Shown in pieces: positions 26,410-37,329 of a stretch of DNA of 64,000 nucleotides. Each line of letters opens with the position of its first letter. Position 1 is the stretch's first letter. A program made the translations under genes and the position numbers. Source of the stretch: Devosia pacifica (lineage in GTDB: Bacteria; Pseudomonadota; Alphaproteobacteria; Rhizobiales; Devosiaceae). The DNA lies in assembly GCF_014652635.1 (NCBI RefSeq), contig NZ_BMZE01000002.1:539562-603561 (forward strand), in the 5' to 3' direction. The notes under the pieces were generated by a model, which had not been told where the DNA came from, searched no databases, and saw only the letters and a list, made by a program, of their open reading frames with translations.

Positions 26410-27615
26410 TCAGGCGGCGCCGAGGGCTTCGCGTTCGCGACGGCTCAGACGCTCACTTTCCGACTTGAGCTGACCACACGCTGCAAAGATATCGCGCCCG
26501 CGCGGTGTGCGGACCGGGCTGGCATAGCCGGCGCGATTGACGATATCAGCGAAGCGCTCGATCCGTTCGGACGAGGAGCAGGCATAATTGCTGCCCGGCC
26601 ACGGATTGAAGGGGATCAGATTTATCTTCGCAGGAATACCGGCAAGCAAACGCACGAGTTCTCGTGCATCGGCGTCGGAATCGTTGATGCCGTCGAGCAT
26701 CACGTATTCGAAGGTGATGCGCCGCGCGTTCGACAAACCTGGATAGTCGCGGCAGGCCTGAAGCAGATCCTTGAGCGGCCATTTCTTGTTGATCGGTACC
26801 AACACATCGCGCAGATCATCCCGCACAGCGTGCAGGGAGATTGCGAGCATGACACCGATCTCGCTGCCGGTCGGCTCGATCTTCGGCACGACACCAGATG
26901 TCGACAGCGTGATGCGCCGCTTCGACAAGCCAAGCCCATCGCCGTCCGAGGCGATCAGCAAAGCCTGCTTGACGTTATCGTAGTTATAAAGCGGCTCGCC
27001 CATGCCCATCATCACGATGTTGGTGATGGCGCGGGTCTCTCCGGAAGGGACCAGACCGTCCGTCGGCCGCTCGCCCCCGGGGAAATCCCCTAGCCGCTCA
27101 CGTGCCATCAGCACCTGTCCGAGGATTTCGCCGGGTGTGAGGTTGCGCACCAGCTTTTGTGTGCCGGTATGACAGAATGTGCAGGTAAGGCTACATCCGA
27201 CCTGCGAGGAGACGCATAGCGTGCCCCTGTCAGACTCGGGGATATAGACGGTTTCGACTTCCACCGCCGGCATGTTCGGCTGCGCTGGATCGCGGAAGCG
27301 GAACAGCCATTTGCGGGTGCCATCAACCGAAACCTGTTCGGACGCAATTTCCGGGCGATCGAGGCCAAAGCTGTCCTTGAGGCGCTGGCGCGTCGGCTTG
27401 GCGATGTTCGTCATTTGGTCGAAATCGGTGACCCCGTGGACGTACATCCAGTTCCAAAGCTGGCTGGCGCGCATGCGCACCTGTTTGCCTTCGCCAATGC
27501 CAGCCTCTTCGAGCCTTGTGGCAAGCTCGGATTTGCTCAATCCGATCAGCGAAGGGCGTGAGCCCGAATTGGGTCGCCGCGCGACGGCGTGGTCGAGATT
27601 CAGCGCGATGCTCAT
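26410..27615 (-). CDS. rlmN: dual-specificity 23S rRNA/tRNA adenosine-C2 methyltransferase RlmN
   Basis: Radical SAM methyltransferase that methylates A2503 of 23S rRNA and A37 of some tRNAs. It has 401 residues. The cluster motif CxxxCxxC is at C141, C145 and C148, followed by [23 protein letters not shown] and the C-terminal resolving cysteine in IFAACGQL are present. The ATG at 27615 is chosen; the frame is open to 27660 but the extra 15 residues lack a ribosome site and family support. Confidence 0.96.
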   Translation of the reverse strand: MSIALNLDHAVARRPNSGSRPSLIGLSKSELATRLEEAGIGEGKQVRMRASQLWNWMYVHGVTDFDQMTNIAKPTRQRLKDSFGLDRPEIASEQVSVDGTRKWLFRFRDPAQPNMPAVEVETVYIPESDRGTLCVSSQVGCSLTCTFCHTGTQKLVRNLTPGEILGQVLMARERLGDFPGGERPTDGLVPSGETRAITNIVMMGMGEPLYNYDNVKQALLIASDGDGLGLSKRRITLSTSGVVPKIEPTGSEIGVMLAISLHAVRDDLRDVLVPINKKWPLKDLLQACRDYPGLSNARRITFEYVMLDGINDSDADARELVRLLAGIPAKINLIPFNPWPGSNYACSSSERIERFADIVNRAGYASPVRTPRGRDIFAACGQLKSESERLSRREREALGAA

Positions 27616-27693
27616 GGCACAGCTCATCCGATGTCTGGGATCAAGCGCCGCCAATAGCACATGGAGTGCTAAAGCGCAAAGCCGACCGAATCA

Positions 27694-28203
27694 TCAGCAT
27701 TCCGAGCTGATCGCCTGTGATGCAGCAGTGGCGCCCGACAGCGAAAACGTCTGGGTTATGTCCTCACCGGCGGCACTGGTGACAGAAAAGCTTATGGTCG
27801 AGCCGGCCCGGATCGCGGACGCCATGGTTTCGGAGCGCGCCGCATCGTCAAGCCATGCCGCATCCTGCTCGGTGAACAGCACAAAATCCTGCCCGCCAAC
27901 ACTAGCGGTGGCCGGCGCATCGGCCGACAGCGCCGTGCCGGCCACGAGATTGATCTCGTTCTCGACACCCGCGCCCGGGCGATGCGTGACATAAAGATAA
28001 GCCTGCGAATATTCAGCAGGTGTCGGCTCGACCGAGGTCGCTTCCGTCATCGCAAAGCAGATTGGCTCACCATTCTGCGTTGCGGCATAGGCGGACCATT
28101 GCTGAAAATCACCCAGAAGCCGCACACTTTGGGCCGCAGCTGGCACCATCAGCGCAACCGCCGCCGCGCCGGCGACCATGATCCGCAGTCGAAGTCTTGT
28201 CAT
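27694..28203 (-). CDS. invasion-associated locus B (IalB) family protein, copy 1
   Basis: A 169-residue exported protein. A signal peptide (MTRLRLRIMVAGAAAVALMVPAAAQ) is followed by the IalB fold: FQQWSAYAATQNGEPICFAMT, YLYVTHRPGAGVENEINLVAGT and a terminal cysteine. Bartonella IalB takes part in erythrocyte invasion, but the family is widespread in non-pathogenic alphaproteobacteria, where its role is unknown. The start at 28203 has AGGAG 6 bases upstream, whereas an ATG at 28209 would leave no spacing. It lies 89 bp after a paralogue on the same strand. Confidence 0.85.
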   Translation of the reverse strand: MTRLRLRIMVAGAAAVALMVPAAAQSVRLLGDFQQWSAYAATQNGEPICFAMTEATSVEPTPAEYSQAYLYVTHRPGAGVENEINLVAGTALSADAPATASVGGQDFVLFTEQDAAWLDDAARSETMASAIRAGSTISFSVTSAAGEDITQTFSLSGATAASQAISSEC

Positions 28204-28292
28204 TGCCATCTCCTTTGTGCCGACACGGGTATCGGCACAAGCACGCAATGCGGTCAAGCGCGATGGGGTTGCCGACAGCGTCAGCTTGCGGC

Positions 28293-28832
28293 TCAGTTGG
28301 CTGTCACACCCATGCCGCAGGCCTCGTCGATCGCATCCATCGCGTCGGCGGAGCCGCTTAGCGAATAAGTATCGGTGGTATCGGTGCCGCGTTCTGAGCG
28401 CGCACGAACCACGAGGCGCGAGCCGGCACGGAAGGCGCGCACGAACGGGGCCTCATCGGCTGTCGAGGCGAGCCATGCGGCCTCGCCCTCGATCACCATC
28501 GGGTACGCGGTTCCGTCGACGGCAGCGCTGGCATTGGCATCGGTGGTGTTGAGCGGATAGCCGACAAGCGTCTGCACTTCGTTCGGAACGCCCATGCCCT
28601 TGCGATGAATGATCAGGAAGTGAATCGGGCCGCGATTGACATTGCTCGGTTCGCTACTGCCGGGCTGGCTCGAGATATAGCAGATCTCGCCGCTATCGTC
28701 GGTGCCCTTCCAGGCTGTCCATTGGCCGAAAGTGCCGAGAGACTGCGCCTGTGCCATAGCAGGCAGGCTCGACAGGCTCATCAGCGCGCATGTCATCAGA
28801 CCTGTGATCATTCCACGGGTCGAATACCTCAT
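28293..28832 (-). CDS. invasion-associated locus B (IalB) family protein, copy 2
   Basis: A 179-residue paralogue of the downstream gene. It has a signal peptide ending near PAMAQA and the same core (FGQWTAWKG, ICYISSQPG, FLIIHRKGMGVPNEVQTLVGYPL, FVRAFRAGSRLVVRARS), plus a cysteine near the C terminus. The start at 28832 has AAGGAAGG 6 bases upstream. The pair probably arose by tandem duplication, and the two copies are now strongly diverged. The 207 bp upstream, as far as thpR, contain nothing I recognise. Confidence 0.84.
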   Translation of the reverse strand: MRYSTRGMITGLMTCALMSLSSLPAMAQAQSLGTFGQWTAWKGTDDSGEICYISSQPGSSEPSNVNRGPIHFLIIHRKGMGVPNEVQTLVGYPLNTTDANASAAVDGTAYPMVIEGEAAWLASTADEAPFVRAFRAGSRLVVRARSERGTDTTDTYSLSGSADAMDAIDEACGMGVTAN

Positions 28833-29039
28833 CCCATACCTTCCTTTTCTGCAGGTGCGGTTCCGGAGCAGCGTCCCGCAAGCATGCTCCAAACATGGTT
28901 ACCAATGCGTCAAAGGGCCCCGCATTTTGACTTAAATGCCGAAATGACGAGCAAAGTTGTCCGCAATTTGGCGCAGTGATGCAACACACCGCGACTTCGC
29001 GCAATTGCGGTAAACACCACGTTAACAGCCCGGCGCTGA

Positions 29040-29579
29040 CTAGGCCGCCAGCGGATAATCCTGTTCCACAACATAAGGTCCGCCGCCGACGGAATCCTTG
29101 CTCGAAAACAGGACAAACCGACCGACTTCGAAGTTCAGCGGCATGAACTGACCGGCATTGGCGATATAAGCAGCGATATCGAATGCTGAGGTGCCACGCA
29201 GGCGAGCAAGCGTGACATGCGGCACAAACTTGCGCCGTTCCGGTTCGAGCCCGGCCTTTTGCAGCATGCGTTCATGCGCAGCCTGCAGGCGAGCCAGACT
29301 TTCGTTGGGCTCGATTCCGGCATAAAGCGCCCGCGGCTTGTCTCCGCCGAACACTCCCAGATGGGTTAGCCGAACCGAAAAGGCGAGGGAGTTGGACAGG
29401 CGGTCAAGGCTGTCCGCCACCTCGTCGGCCGTGTGATTGTCCACATCCCCGATGAAGCGCAGCGTAATGTGGTAGTTTTCGGTATCGATCCAGCGGGCGC
29501 CATGCAGGCCGCCGCGTTTGAGCGAGAGGGCGAAGGCCACATCGGTTGGGACCTCGAGACCGGTGAAGAGCCTGGGCAT
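29040..29579 (-). CDS. thpR: RNA 2',3'-cyclic phosphodiesterase (2H family, ThpR)
   Basis: A 179-residue 2H phosphoesterase. The two catalytic HxTx motifs are HITL and HVTL. It begins MPRLFTGLEVP, the usual start for this family. E. coli ThpR opens 2',3'-cyclic phosphates and can join 2'-5' RNA in vitro; its physiological role is unsettled. GGAG lies 9-10 bases before the ATG at 29579. It is divergent from the BI-1 gene, with 231 bp between. Confidence 0.93.
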   Translation of the reverse strand: MPRLFTGLEVPTDVAFALSLKRGGLHGARWIDTENYHITLRFIGDVDNHTADEVADSLDRLSNSLAFSVRLTHLGVFGGDKPRALYAGIEPNESLARLQAAHERMLQKAGLEPERRKFVPHVTLARLRGTSAFDIAAYIANAGQFMPLNFEVGRFVLFSSKDSVGGGPYVVEQDYPLAA

Positions 29580-29810
29580 TGGGTTGATCTCCCTCGTCCG
29601 GCGAAGCACTGCGGCCCAGCGCCGCAGCACCAATTCGCGAATCAACGCTAGCACAGCGCAAACGCTTTCACAGGCACCATGCAGTCATATGAACACATGG
29701 ATGCGATAGCGTCCGGTTATGCTTGTAAAGATCGGAGGGGGTCTCCATATTGTGGACCGTATAGTCCGTCCTAGACCAACAGGGCGCTCTTCCACGCGAA
29801 AGGAGCTGAA

Positions 29811-30536
29811 ATGGCTGAATTCGACCGTCAGACCCTCAATGCGCGGGCCGGCTCGGCCGCGGCCATTGACCAGGGTCTGCGCAGCTACATGCTGTCTGTC
29901 TACAACTACATGGGTATTGGGCTGGCCGTCACAGGCCTCGTGGCCTGGTTCGTCAGCCAGTGGGCGATGTCCAGCCCCGGCAATGCCGAGCTAATCTACG
30001 GTAGCCCGCTGTCCTTCGTGATCATGTTGTCACCGTTGGCTTTCATTCTGGTGCTGAGCTTCGGTATCAACAAGCTGAGCGTCGGTGCAGCGCAGGCCGT
30101 ATTCTGGACCTTCGCCGCGGTAATGGGGCTGTCGCTGTCCTCGATCTTCCTCGTTTACACCGGGGCTTCGATTGCGCGCGTGTTCTTCATCACCGCTGCA
30201 ACGTTCGGCGCGATGAGCCTTTTCGGCTACACGACGAAGCGCGACCTGACTTCGATGGGCCACTTCCTGTTCATGGGCCTGATCGGTCTCGTGATCGCGA
30301 TGGTCGTGAATATCTTCATGCAGAGCTCGGCGCTGCAGTTCGCCATTTCGGTGCTCGGCGTTCTGATTTTTGTCGGCTTGACTGCCTATGACACACAGAA
30401 GATCAAGGAGAGCTACTCGGAGAGCTTTGGTCGTGACACCCTTGCAAAGGGCGCGATCATGGGTGCTCTGACACTCTATCTCGACTTCATCAACCTGTTC
30501 ATGATGCTGCTGCATCTGTTTGGCAATCGCGAGTAG
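29811..30536 (+). CDS. Bax inhibitor-1/YccA family membrane protein
   Basis: A 241-residue protein with seven hydrophobic helices and the BI-1 signature region GVLIFVGLTAYDTQKIKE near the C-terminal end, whose aspartates resemble the pH/Ca sensing pair of BI-1 channels. The N-terminal cytoplasmic stretch (about 30 residues) precedes TM1. Roles in membrane-protein quality control or ion leak are proposed for the family. AAAGGAG lies just upstream of the ATG. It is followed by a very strong terminator. Confidence 0.95.
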   Translation: MAEFDRQTLNARAGSAAAIDQGLRSYMLSVYNYMGIGLAVTGLVAWFVSQWAMSSPGNAELIYGSPLSFVIMLSPLAFILVLSFGINKLSVGAAQAVFWTFAAVMGLSLSSIFLVYTGASIARVFFITAATFGAMSLFGYTTKRDLTSMGHFLFMGLIGLVIAMVVNIFMQSSALQFAISVLGVLIFVGLTAYDTQKIKESYSESFGRDTLAKGAIMGALTLYLDFINLFMMLLHLFGNRE

Positions 30537-30565
30537 CGATCGCTGATTTGGTTGGACGCATCTGG

Positions 30566-30596
30566 GGCCGCGGTCTAAAAAGACCGCGGCCTTTTT
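30566..30596 (+). terminator. Rho-independent terminator of the BI-1 gene
   Basis: An 11-base perfect stem (GGCCGCGGTCT / AGACCGCGGCC) with an AAAA loop, followed by TTTTT. It ends 15 bp before the next gene's GTG. Confidence 0.95.
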
Positions 30597-30611
30597 GCAT
30601 GGAGTTTCGGC

Positions 30612-31112
30612 GTGGCGTCTCGAGTTGTCCTCAATGCGTTCTCCTGGGAACACGTGCCCGCGATCACGACGCTTTATCGTCATTACGTCGAAACATCCGT
30701 CGCGACCTTCGACCTCGAGCCTCCGGGCGAGCGGGCCATGGCGGACAAGTTTGGTGCCATGGTCGAGGCGGGGCATCCGGTCATCGTTCTCGAGGTCGAT
30801 GGCGCGCTGCGCGGATATGCCTATGCCTCGACCTATCGCCCGCGCCCGGCCTACCGCTTCACCTGCGAGGATTCGATTTATATTCATCCAGAGGCCGTTG
30901 GTCAGGGCCATGGCACGCTGCTTCTCGATGCGCTGATCGAACAGTCGCGCACTGCAGGCTTCAAACAGATGATCGCCGTGATAACCGCCGGTTCATCCGG
31001 CTCGATCGCGCTGCATGAACGCTTCGGGTTTCATCATATCGGGCGACACGAAAAGCTCGGGTACAAGTTCGACAGCTGGCACGATATCGTTCACATGCAG
31101 CGCGCCCTTTAG
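30612..31112 (+). CDS. GNAT N-acetyltransferase, phosphinothricin acetyltransferase-like
   Basis: A 166-residue GNAT of the Pat/Bar/MnaT subgroup. Landmarks: ITTLYRHYVETSVATFDLEPP near the N terminus, YAYASTYRPRPAYRFT (the substrate-side strand of this subgroup), EDSIYIHPEAVGQGHGTLL with the acetyl-CoA pyrophosphate loop, and FGFHHIGRHEKLGYKFDSW. Members acetylate the amino group of phosphinothricin, methionine sulfoximine or methionine. GTG start. It overlaps the next convergent GNAT by four bases. Confidence 0.9.
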   Translation: MASRVVLNAFSWEHVPAITTLYRHYVETSVATFDLEPPGERAMADKFGAMVEAGHPVIVLEVDGALRGYAYASTYRPRPAYRFTCEDSIYIHPEAVGQGHGTLLLDALIEQSRTAGFKQMIAVITAGSSGSIALHERFGFHHIGRHEKLGYKFDSWHDIVHMQRAL

Positions 31113-31579
31113 GCGGGCGGAGCCAACTGCTTGCTCATGGGTGTGCCTTGCTTCGGGGTTCCTTCACCGGTGATCGTCCATCCGATCGAGAGATAGAACG
31201 GCAACGCCGTACGCGTGCTGAACAGGCGCGCCTTGGAAACCCCATGTGCAACCATATCCGCCTCTAGCGCCGACATGATCGCCTTGCTCACGCCCATGAA
31301 GCGAAAGTCGGGATCGACATAATTCAGAGTGACTGTGTCGCGAAGAGACGAGCCGAGACCGGCCCTTTTGCCCTCTATCTCCGCTATCAGCAGGGTGACC
31401 TCCGGGTGATCGAGCATTTCGACGAACTTTGAAGGTCCGCTGTCGCCTGCCCAGGCCTCTATGGCGGCGGCATTGCCTGAATGATCGGGGGAGCAGAGCC
31501 GGGCAATCGAGCGCAGGCGCATATCCGCGAGCGCCGCACAATCATCGAAGACGGCGTTCCGCACGCGCACCTGTGTCAT
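31109..31579 (-). CDS. GNAT family acetyltransferase
   Basis: A 156-residue GNAT not closely related to its neighbour. It has the N-terminal strand VRVRNAVFDDCAALADMRLRS and the central LNYVDPDFRFMGVSKAIMSALEADM, where the CoA loop is degenerate (RFMGVSK). The terminal LPFYLSIGWTITGEG matches GNAT strand 7. The substrate is unknown. It lies 6 bp after the DUF2794 gene on the same strand, likely in one transcript. Confidence 0.82.
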   Translation of the reverse strand: MTQVRVRNAVFDDCAALADMRLRSIARLCSPDHSGNAAAIEAWAGDSGPSKFVEMLDHPEVTLLIAEIEGKRAGLGSSLRDTVTLNYVDPDFRFMGVSKAIMSALEADMVAHGVSKARLFSTRTALPFYLSIGWTITGEGTPKQGTPMSKQLAPPA

Positions 31580-31585
31580 ATGCTG

Positions 31586-31975
31586 CTAGTCGACCAAGGC
31601 GACCTTTGGTTCCAGCGCGCGCAGAACCTGGGTCAGATCATGTCCACGCTTGAGAATACGGCCCTGCTGGTTAAACACCATGTACTGACCCTGCCTGTTG
31701 CGCAGCCGCGGGTTCTTTTCAACCACGAAGAGCGGGCGCTCTGAGACGCGCGCGTAAATCGAGAACAGAGCCCGGTCCTTGAGGAAATCCATGGCATAGT
31801 CACGCCAATCGCCCGAGGCCACGTTGCGCCCGTAAACCGCTAGGATCTGCATCAGTTCGGTACGATTGAAGCTGACAATCTGCGGTGCTTTGGAGGTGTT
31901 CGCCGGTGGACGATCACTCGAGTGAACCAGAGCCAGTCCAGATGGTCCGGTTGTCGCTGCCCGCCGATCCGCCAA
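31586..31975 (-). CDS. DUF2794 family protein
   Basis: A 129-residue alphaproteobacterial protein. The DUF2794 core is visible as SFNRTELMQILAVYGRNVASGDWRDYAMDFLKDRALFSIYARVSE, followed by EKNPRLRNRQGQYMVF and the terminal RGHDLTQVLRALEPKVALVD. Function is unknown. A TTG at 31975 is chosen because AAGGGAGG lies 6 bases upstream; earlier in-frame starts lack any ribosome site. It precedes a GNAT gene. The 300 bp upstream contain a structured RNA candidate on the opposite strand. Confidence 0.9.
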   Translation of the reverse strand: MADRRAATTGPSGLALVHSSDRPPANTSKAPQIVSFNRTELMQILAVYGRNVASGDWRDYAMDFLKDRALFSIYARVSERPLFVVEKNPRLRNRQGQYMVFNQQGRILKRGHDLTQVLRALEPKVALVD

Positions 31976-32044
31976 ACGTATGCCTCCCTTTAAGTCTCGC
32001 CCGATCATGATTGCGACAATTGGATGTCGATGCAAGCCCAATGA

Positions 32045-32263
32045 GCAGCGAGGGCAAAGCGCTGCACAGGGACGCGGAAAACCCTATTTCCGCCAGATTC
32101 TGTCCCTTATCACGCCAGATTGCAGCGGCAGCATCTGAGTATTGCCTCCAGTGGCTGGCATTCAAGCCGACCGAGCCCCCAAACCAGGCTTGGGTGCCAG
32201 CCGCCCCTAGAGTTGACCTAGTCAGTCAATGCTCCCGTCTCTCCCCCAGAGACGGGAGTTTTT
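32045..32263 (+). ncRNA. candidate structured small RNA (plus strand)
   Basis: No gene fits 31976-32275, but the plus strand holds four stem-loops in a row: 32045-32050/32060-32065 (6 bp), 32074-32080/32087-32093 (7 bp, perfect), 32153-32168/32187-32202 (16 bp with two G-U pairs, 18-base C-rich loop) and an 11 bp terminator at 32232-32258 followed by TTTTT. Neither neighbour is on the plus strand, so the terminator has no coding gene to serve. The 5' end is unknown and may be as late as about 32130. It matches no RNA family I can name. The alternative is a structured minus-strand leader of the DUF2794 gene. Confidence 0.5.
32232..32263 (+). terminator. orphan Rho-independent terminator
   Basis: Stem CTCCCGTCTCT / AGAGACGGGAG (11 bp, perfect), loop CCCCC, tail TTTTTCTTTC on the plus strand. 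On the minus strand no U-run follows the stem, so orientation is clear. It lies 13 bp past the end of the convergent DUF1223 gene. Confidence 0.85.
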
Positions 32264-32275
32264 CTTTCGAGGCTG

Positions 32276-33007
32276 TCAGGGGTGAAAGAGTCCTGCGCCT
32301 AGGATGCGTCCCGGCATGCCTTCGTGATCCTGCTGCACGAGAACGGCCAGCCCGTTCGTATCGCCGGCTAGCATTTCCCCAATCGGCATGCGGATCATTG
32401 CGCCGGCCCCCGGCTCCCATGTGCCCATGGGATGAACGCCGGTGACGATCTGGCTATAAAGCATCGACTTGCCGGCATTTTCCCCCCGCTCGATCGCAAC
32501 CTTCGCCTGATCGATATAGGTAACGAGCCAGATCATCGCCTTCTCGAGCCCGGCCTGGCCGGGAATGGAGATCGCCAGCATATCGTTTTCAAGGCTCAGG
32601 TGCACCGGCAGTTCGAGGCGCGCAGCTTCAAGCGCAGAGTGGACCTCGCCCGCGCGCGAACCGACGACATCCGTCGTTCCGTTGACGACAATCTGCGGCG
32701 TATAGATCCGAGACGAGCCGCGCCCTGCAGCGTAGTCGCGCTGGCGATCGGAATTGGCCTCGGTCCCAAACGTGTCGGGCCAGCCGATATAATCCCAATA
32801 ATCGACGTGGAAGGCTAAGGCGACGATATCCTCGTGCGCTGCAAGCTCGGTCAGTAATTTGTCCGCCGGCGGGCAGGAGGCGCAGCCCTGGCTGGTGAAG
32901 AGTTCGACAACGGCGCGCGGGGTTTCACGCACCTGCATCGCCACTGATGGGGCGCAGAGCAGAGACCATAGGCCGAGGCCGAGCAGCAGGGAGCGTGCGA
33001 CTGTCAT
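32276..33007 (-). CDS. DUF1223 thioredoxin-fold exported protein
   Basis: A 243-residue protein with a signal peptide (residues about 1-23, ending SVAM) and the DUF1223 core: VVELFTSQGCASCPPADKLL with a CxxC pair, FHVDYWDYIGWPDTFG and RIYTPQIVVNG. The family has a thioredoxin-like fold and is common in alphaproteobacteria; a periplasmic redox role is likely but unproven. It is followed by an acnA-side terminator upstream and the orphan plus-strand terminator downstream. Confidence 0.9.
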   Translation of the reverse strand: MTVARSLLLGLGLWSLLCAPSVAMQVRETPRAVVELFTSQGCASCPPADKLLTELAAHEDIVALAFHVDYWDYIGWPDTFGTEANSDRQRDYAAGRGSSRIYTPQIVVNGTTDVVGSRAGEVHSALEAARLELPVHLSLENDMLAISIPGQAGLEKAMIWLVTYIDQAKVAIERGENAGKSMLYSQIVTGVHPMGTWEPGAGAMIRMPIGEMLAGDTNGLAVLVQQDHEGMPGRILGAGLFHP

Positions 33008-33083
33008 AAAGCGGTTCTAGCAGCACGATTGGGCCACGCCAGTCACTTCAGGGTGAGAGCAAAGGCAAATCTCGAGGCGTTGC

Positions 33084-33116
33084 AAAAAAATCGAGGCCGC
33101 CCCGGGGGACGGCCTC
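33084..33116 (-). terminator. terminator of acnA
   Basis: On the minus strand, stem GAGGCCG / CGGCCTC (33110-33116 with 33093-33099) is followed by a run of seven U (33084-33090). It lies 27 bp past the acnA stop. Confidence 0.88.
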
Positions 33117-33142
33117 AAAATCAGATGTCACGCCAAGCGTGA

Positions 33143-35821
<2,679 letters not shown>

Positions 35822-35985
35822 GGTTCCGCCCTTGGGTTGATTTGCTGCTGGTCCCCAGGCTCCCGAAATCCCCGTTTTCCGCGGTGTTCCGACAGCCACG
35901 CTGGAATGACTCCAATCTATCGCGCTTATAGAGAAAGACGAATGGGCTTGCCAGTGCGGACTTGGCTCCAATACGAGATGGGGTC

Positions 35986-36606
35986 ATGACGCTGCGGCAA
36001 GACTTGAGACGCTTGAGCCTTTGCGCGACGGGCCTGAGCGGTGCCCGCGGCGAACGCATCTTGTTTGCGAACCTCGATCTTAAGGCGGAGGCCGGCACCG
36101 CCTTGCTGCTTCGCGGCGCCAATGGCGCGGGCAAGACAACGCTCTTGCTGATGCTCTATGGGGCCATAAGACCGCTGGCAGGGCAGATCGTATGGTCCGG
36201 ACAGGATCCTGAAGGTCCGCCCTTCATTCACCTGTTCGGGCATCGTGCGGCGGTGCGTGCGCGGCTCGCCGTTCTCGAGACGCTTAACTTCTGGCGTGAT
36301 GCCAACGGCGGCACGAAAGACTGCGTCGAGGCGCTGGAGCGCGTCGGCCTCGGTGGTCTCGGCAGCCTCGATGCAGGTTATCTATCCGCCGGTCAGACGC
36401 GACGGCTGAGCCTTGCGCGGCTACTGGTCGCCCCGCGTCCGGTATGGCTGCTTGATGAGCCGACGGCCGCGCTTGACCCCGATGGTGACCGGCTGGTCGG
36501 AGAACTGATGGCCGAGCATCTCGCCGCCGGTGGGCTGATCATAGCCGCGACCCACCTGCCGCTCGCGTTCGTCGGCACCTCGTCAGAGATCAGGCTCGAC
36601 GGATGA
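35986..36606 (+). CDS. ccmA: heme exporter ATP-binding protein CcmA
   Basis: ATPase of the CcmABCD complex, which releases holo-CcmE during cytochrome c maturation (System I). It has 206 residues: Walker A GANGAGKTT, ABC signature LSAGQTRRLSLARLL, Walker B PVWLLDEPTAALD, and the H-loop in ATHLPL. First gene of ccmABCDG. The ATG at 35986 is preferred over an in-frame TTG at 35962. Its stop overlaps the ccmB start as ATGA. Confidence 0.94.
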   Translation: MTLRQDLRRLSLCATGLSGARGERILFANLDLKAEAGTALLLRGANGAGKTTLLLMLYGAIRPLAGQIVWSGQDPEGPPFIHLFGHRAAVRARLAVLETLNFWRDANGGTKDCVEALERVGLGGLGSLDAGYLSAGQTRRLSLARLLVAPRPVWLLDEPTAALDPDGDRLVGELMAEHLAAGGLIIAATHLPLAFVGTSSEIRLDG

Positions 36607-37271
36607 GGCGGGCCTTTGCTGCGATCATCGTGCGTGACATCCGGCTGGCGCTGCGTGCGGGCAGCGATGCACTGACGCTCGTTCTGTTCTTCGTGATGAT
36701 TGGCATCGTCGTGCCCTTCGCCATCGGCCCGGATCGCGTATTGCTGGCGCAGCTTGCCCCGGCGATCGTCTGGATCGCGGCGTTTCTCGCGAGCCTTATC
36801 GGGATCGACAGGGTATTCAGGGACGATTTCGAGGACGGCACGCTGATGCTGCTGCGGCACGGGACTTTGCCGATGGAACTGGTGGTTCTCGCAAAATTGA
36901 TCGTTCACTGGCTGCTGACGGCGTTCCCGCTGATCCTTGCAACGCCGGTGCTGGCGGTGCTGCTGGCGATGGATCCCGGCGCGTTATGGCGCACCGTGAT
37001 ATCCCTGATTCTGGGAACCCCCGGGCTGGCCGCTCTCGGTGCCATTGGGGCCGGGATAACCGTCAGCCTCAGGCGCGGCGGGCTGGTGGCGCCGGTTCTG
37101 GTGCTGCCGTTCGCGATACCGATACTGATCTTCGGCGTCGGCGCCATTGCCAGCGGCATAGGACCTGACCTCACCGGGTCCGCCCGGCTACTGCTTGCGG
37201 CGATCAGCCTCATGCTGGTGGCTATCGCCCCGTTTGCTGCGGCCCTTGCAGTGCGGGCGGGCGAAGATTAG
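36603..37271 (+). CDS. ccmB: heme exporter membrane protein CcmB
   Basis: Six-helix inner-membrane subunit of CcmABCD, 222 residues. Conserved features include IVWIAAFLASLIGIDRVFRDDFEDGTL with the acidic FRDDFEDG loop, and the later GTPGLAALGAIGAGITVSLRRGG. It overlaps ccmA by four bases, so translation is probably coupled. Confidence 0.95.
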   Translation: MRRAFAAIIVRDIRLALRAGSDALTLVLFFVMIGIVVPFAIGPDRVLLAQLAPAIVWIAAFLASLIGIDRVFRDDFEDGTLMLLRHGTLPMELVVLAKLIVHWLLTAFPLILATPVLAVLLAMDPGALWRTVISLILGTPGLAALGAIGAGITVSLRRGGLVAPVLVLPFAIPILIFGVGAIASGIGPDLTGSARLLLAAISLMLVAIAPFAAALAVRAGED

Positions 37272-37329
37272 AAACCGGCAGGCCCGCTGCAATGGTGCGC
37301 CGGCCTTCAGCCGCACGAAAATCGCGCCG

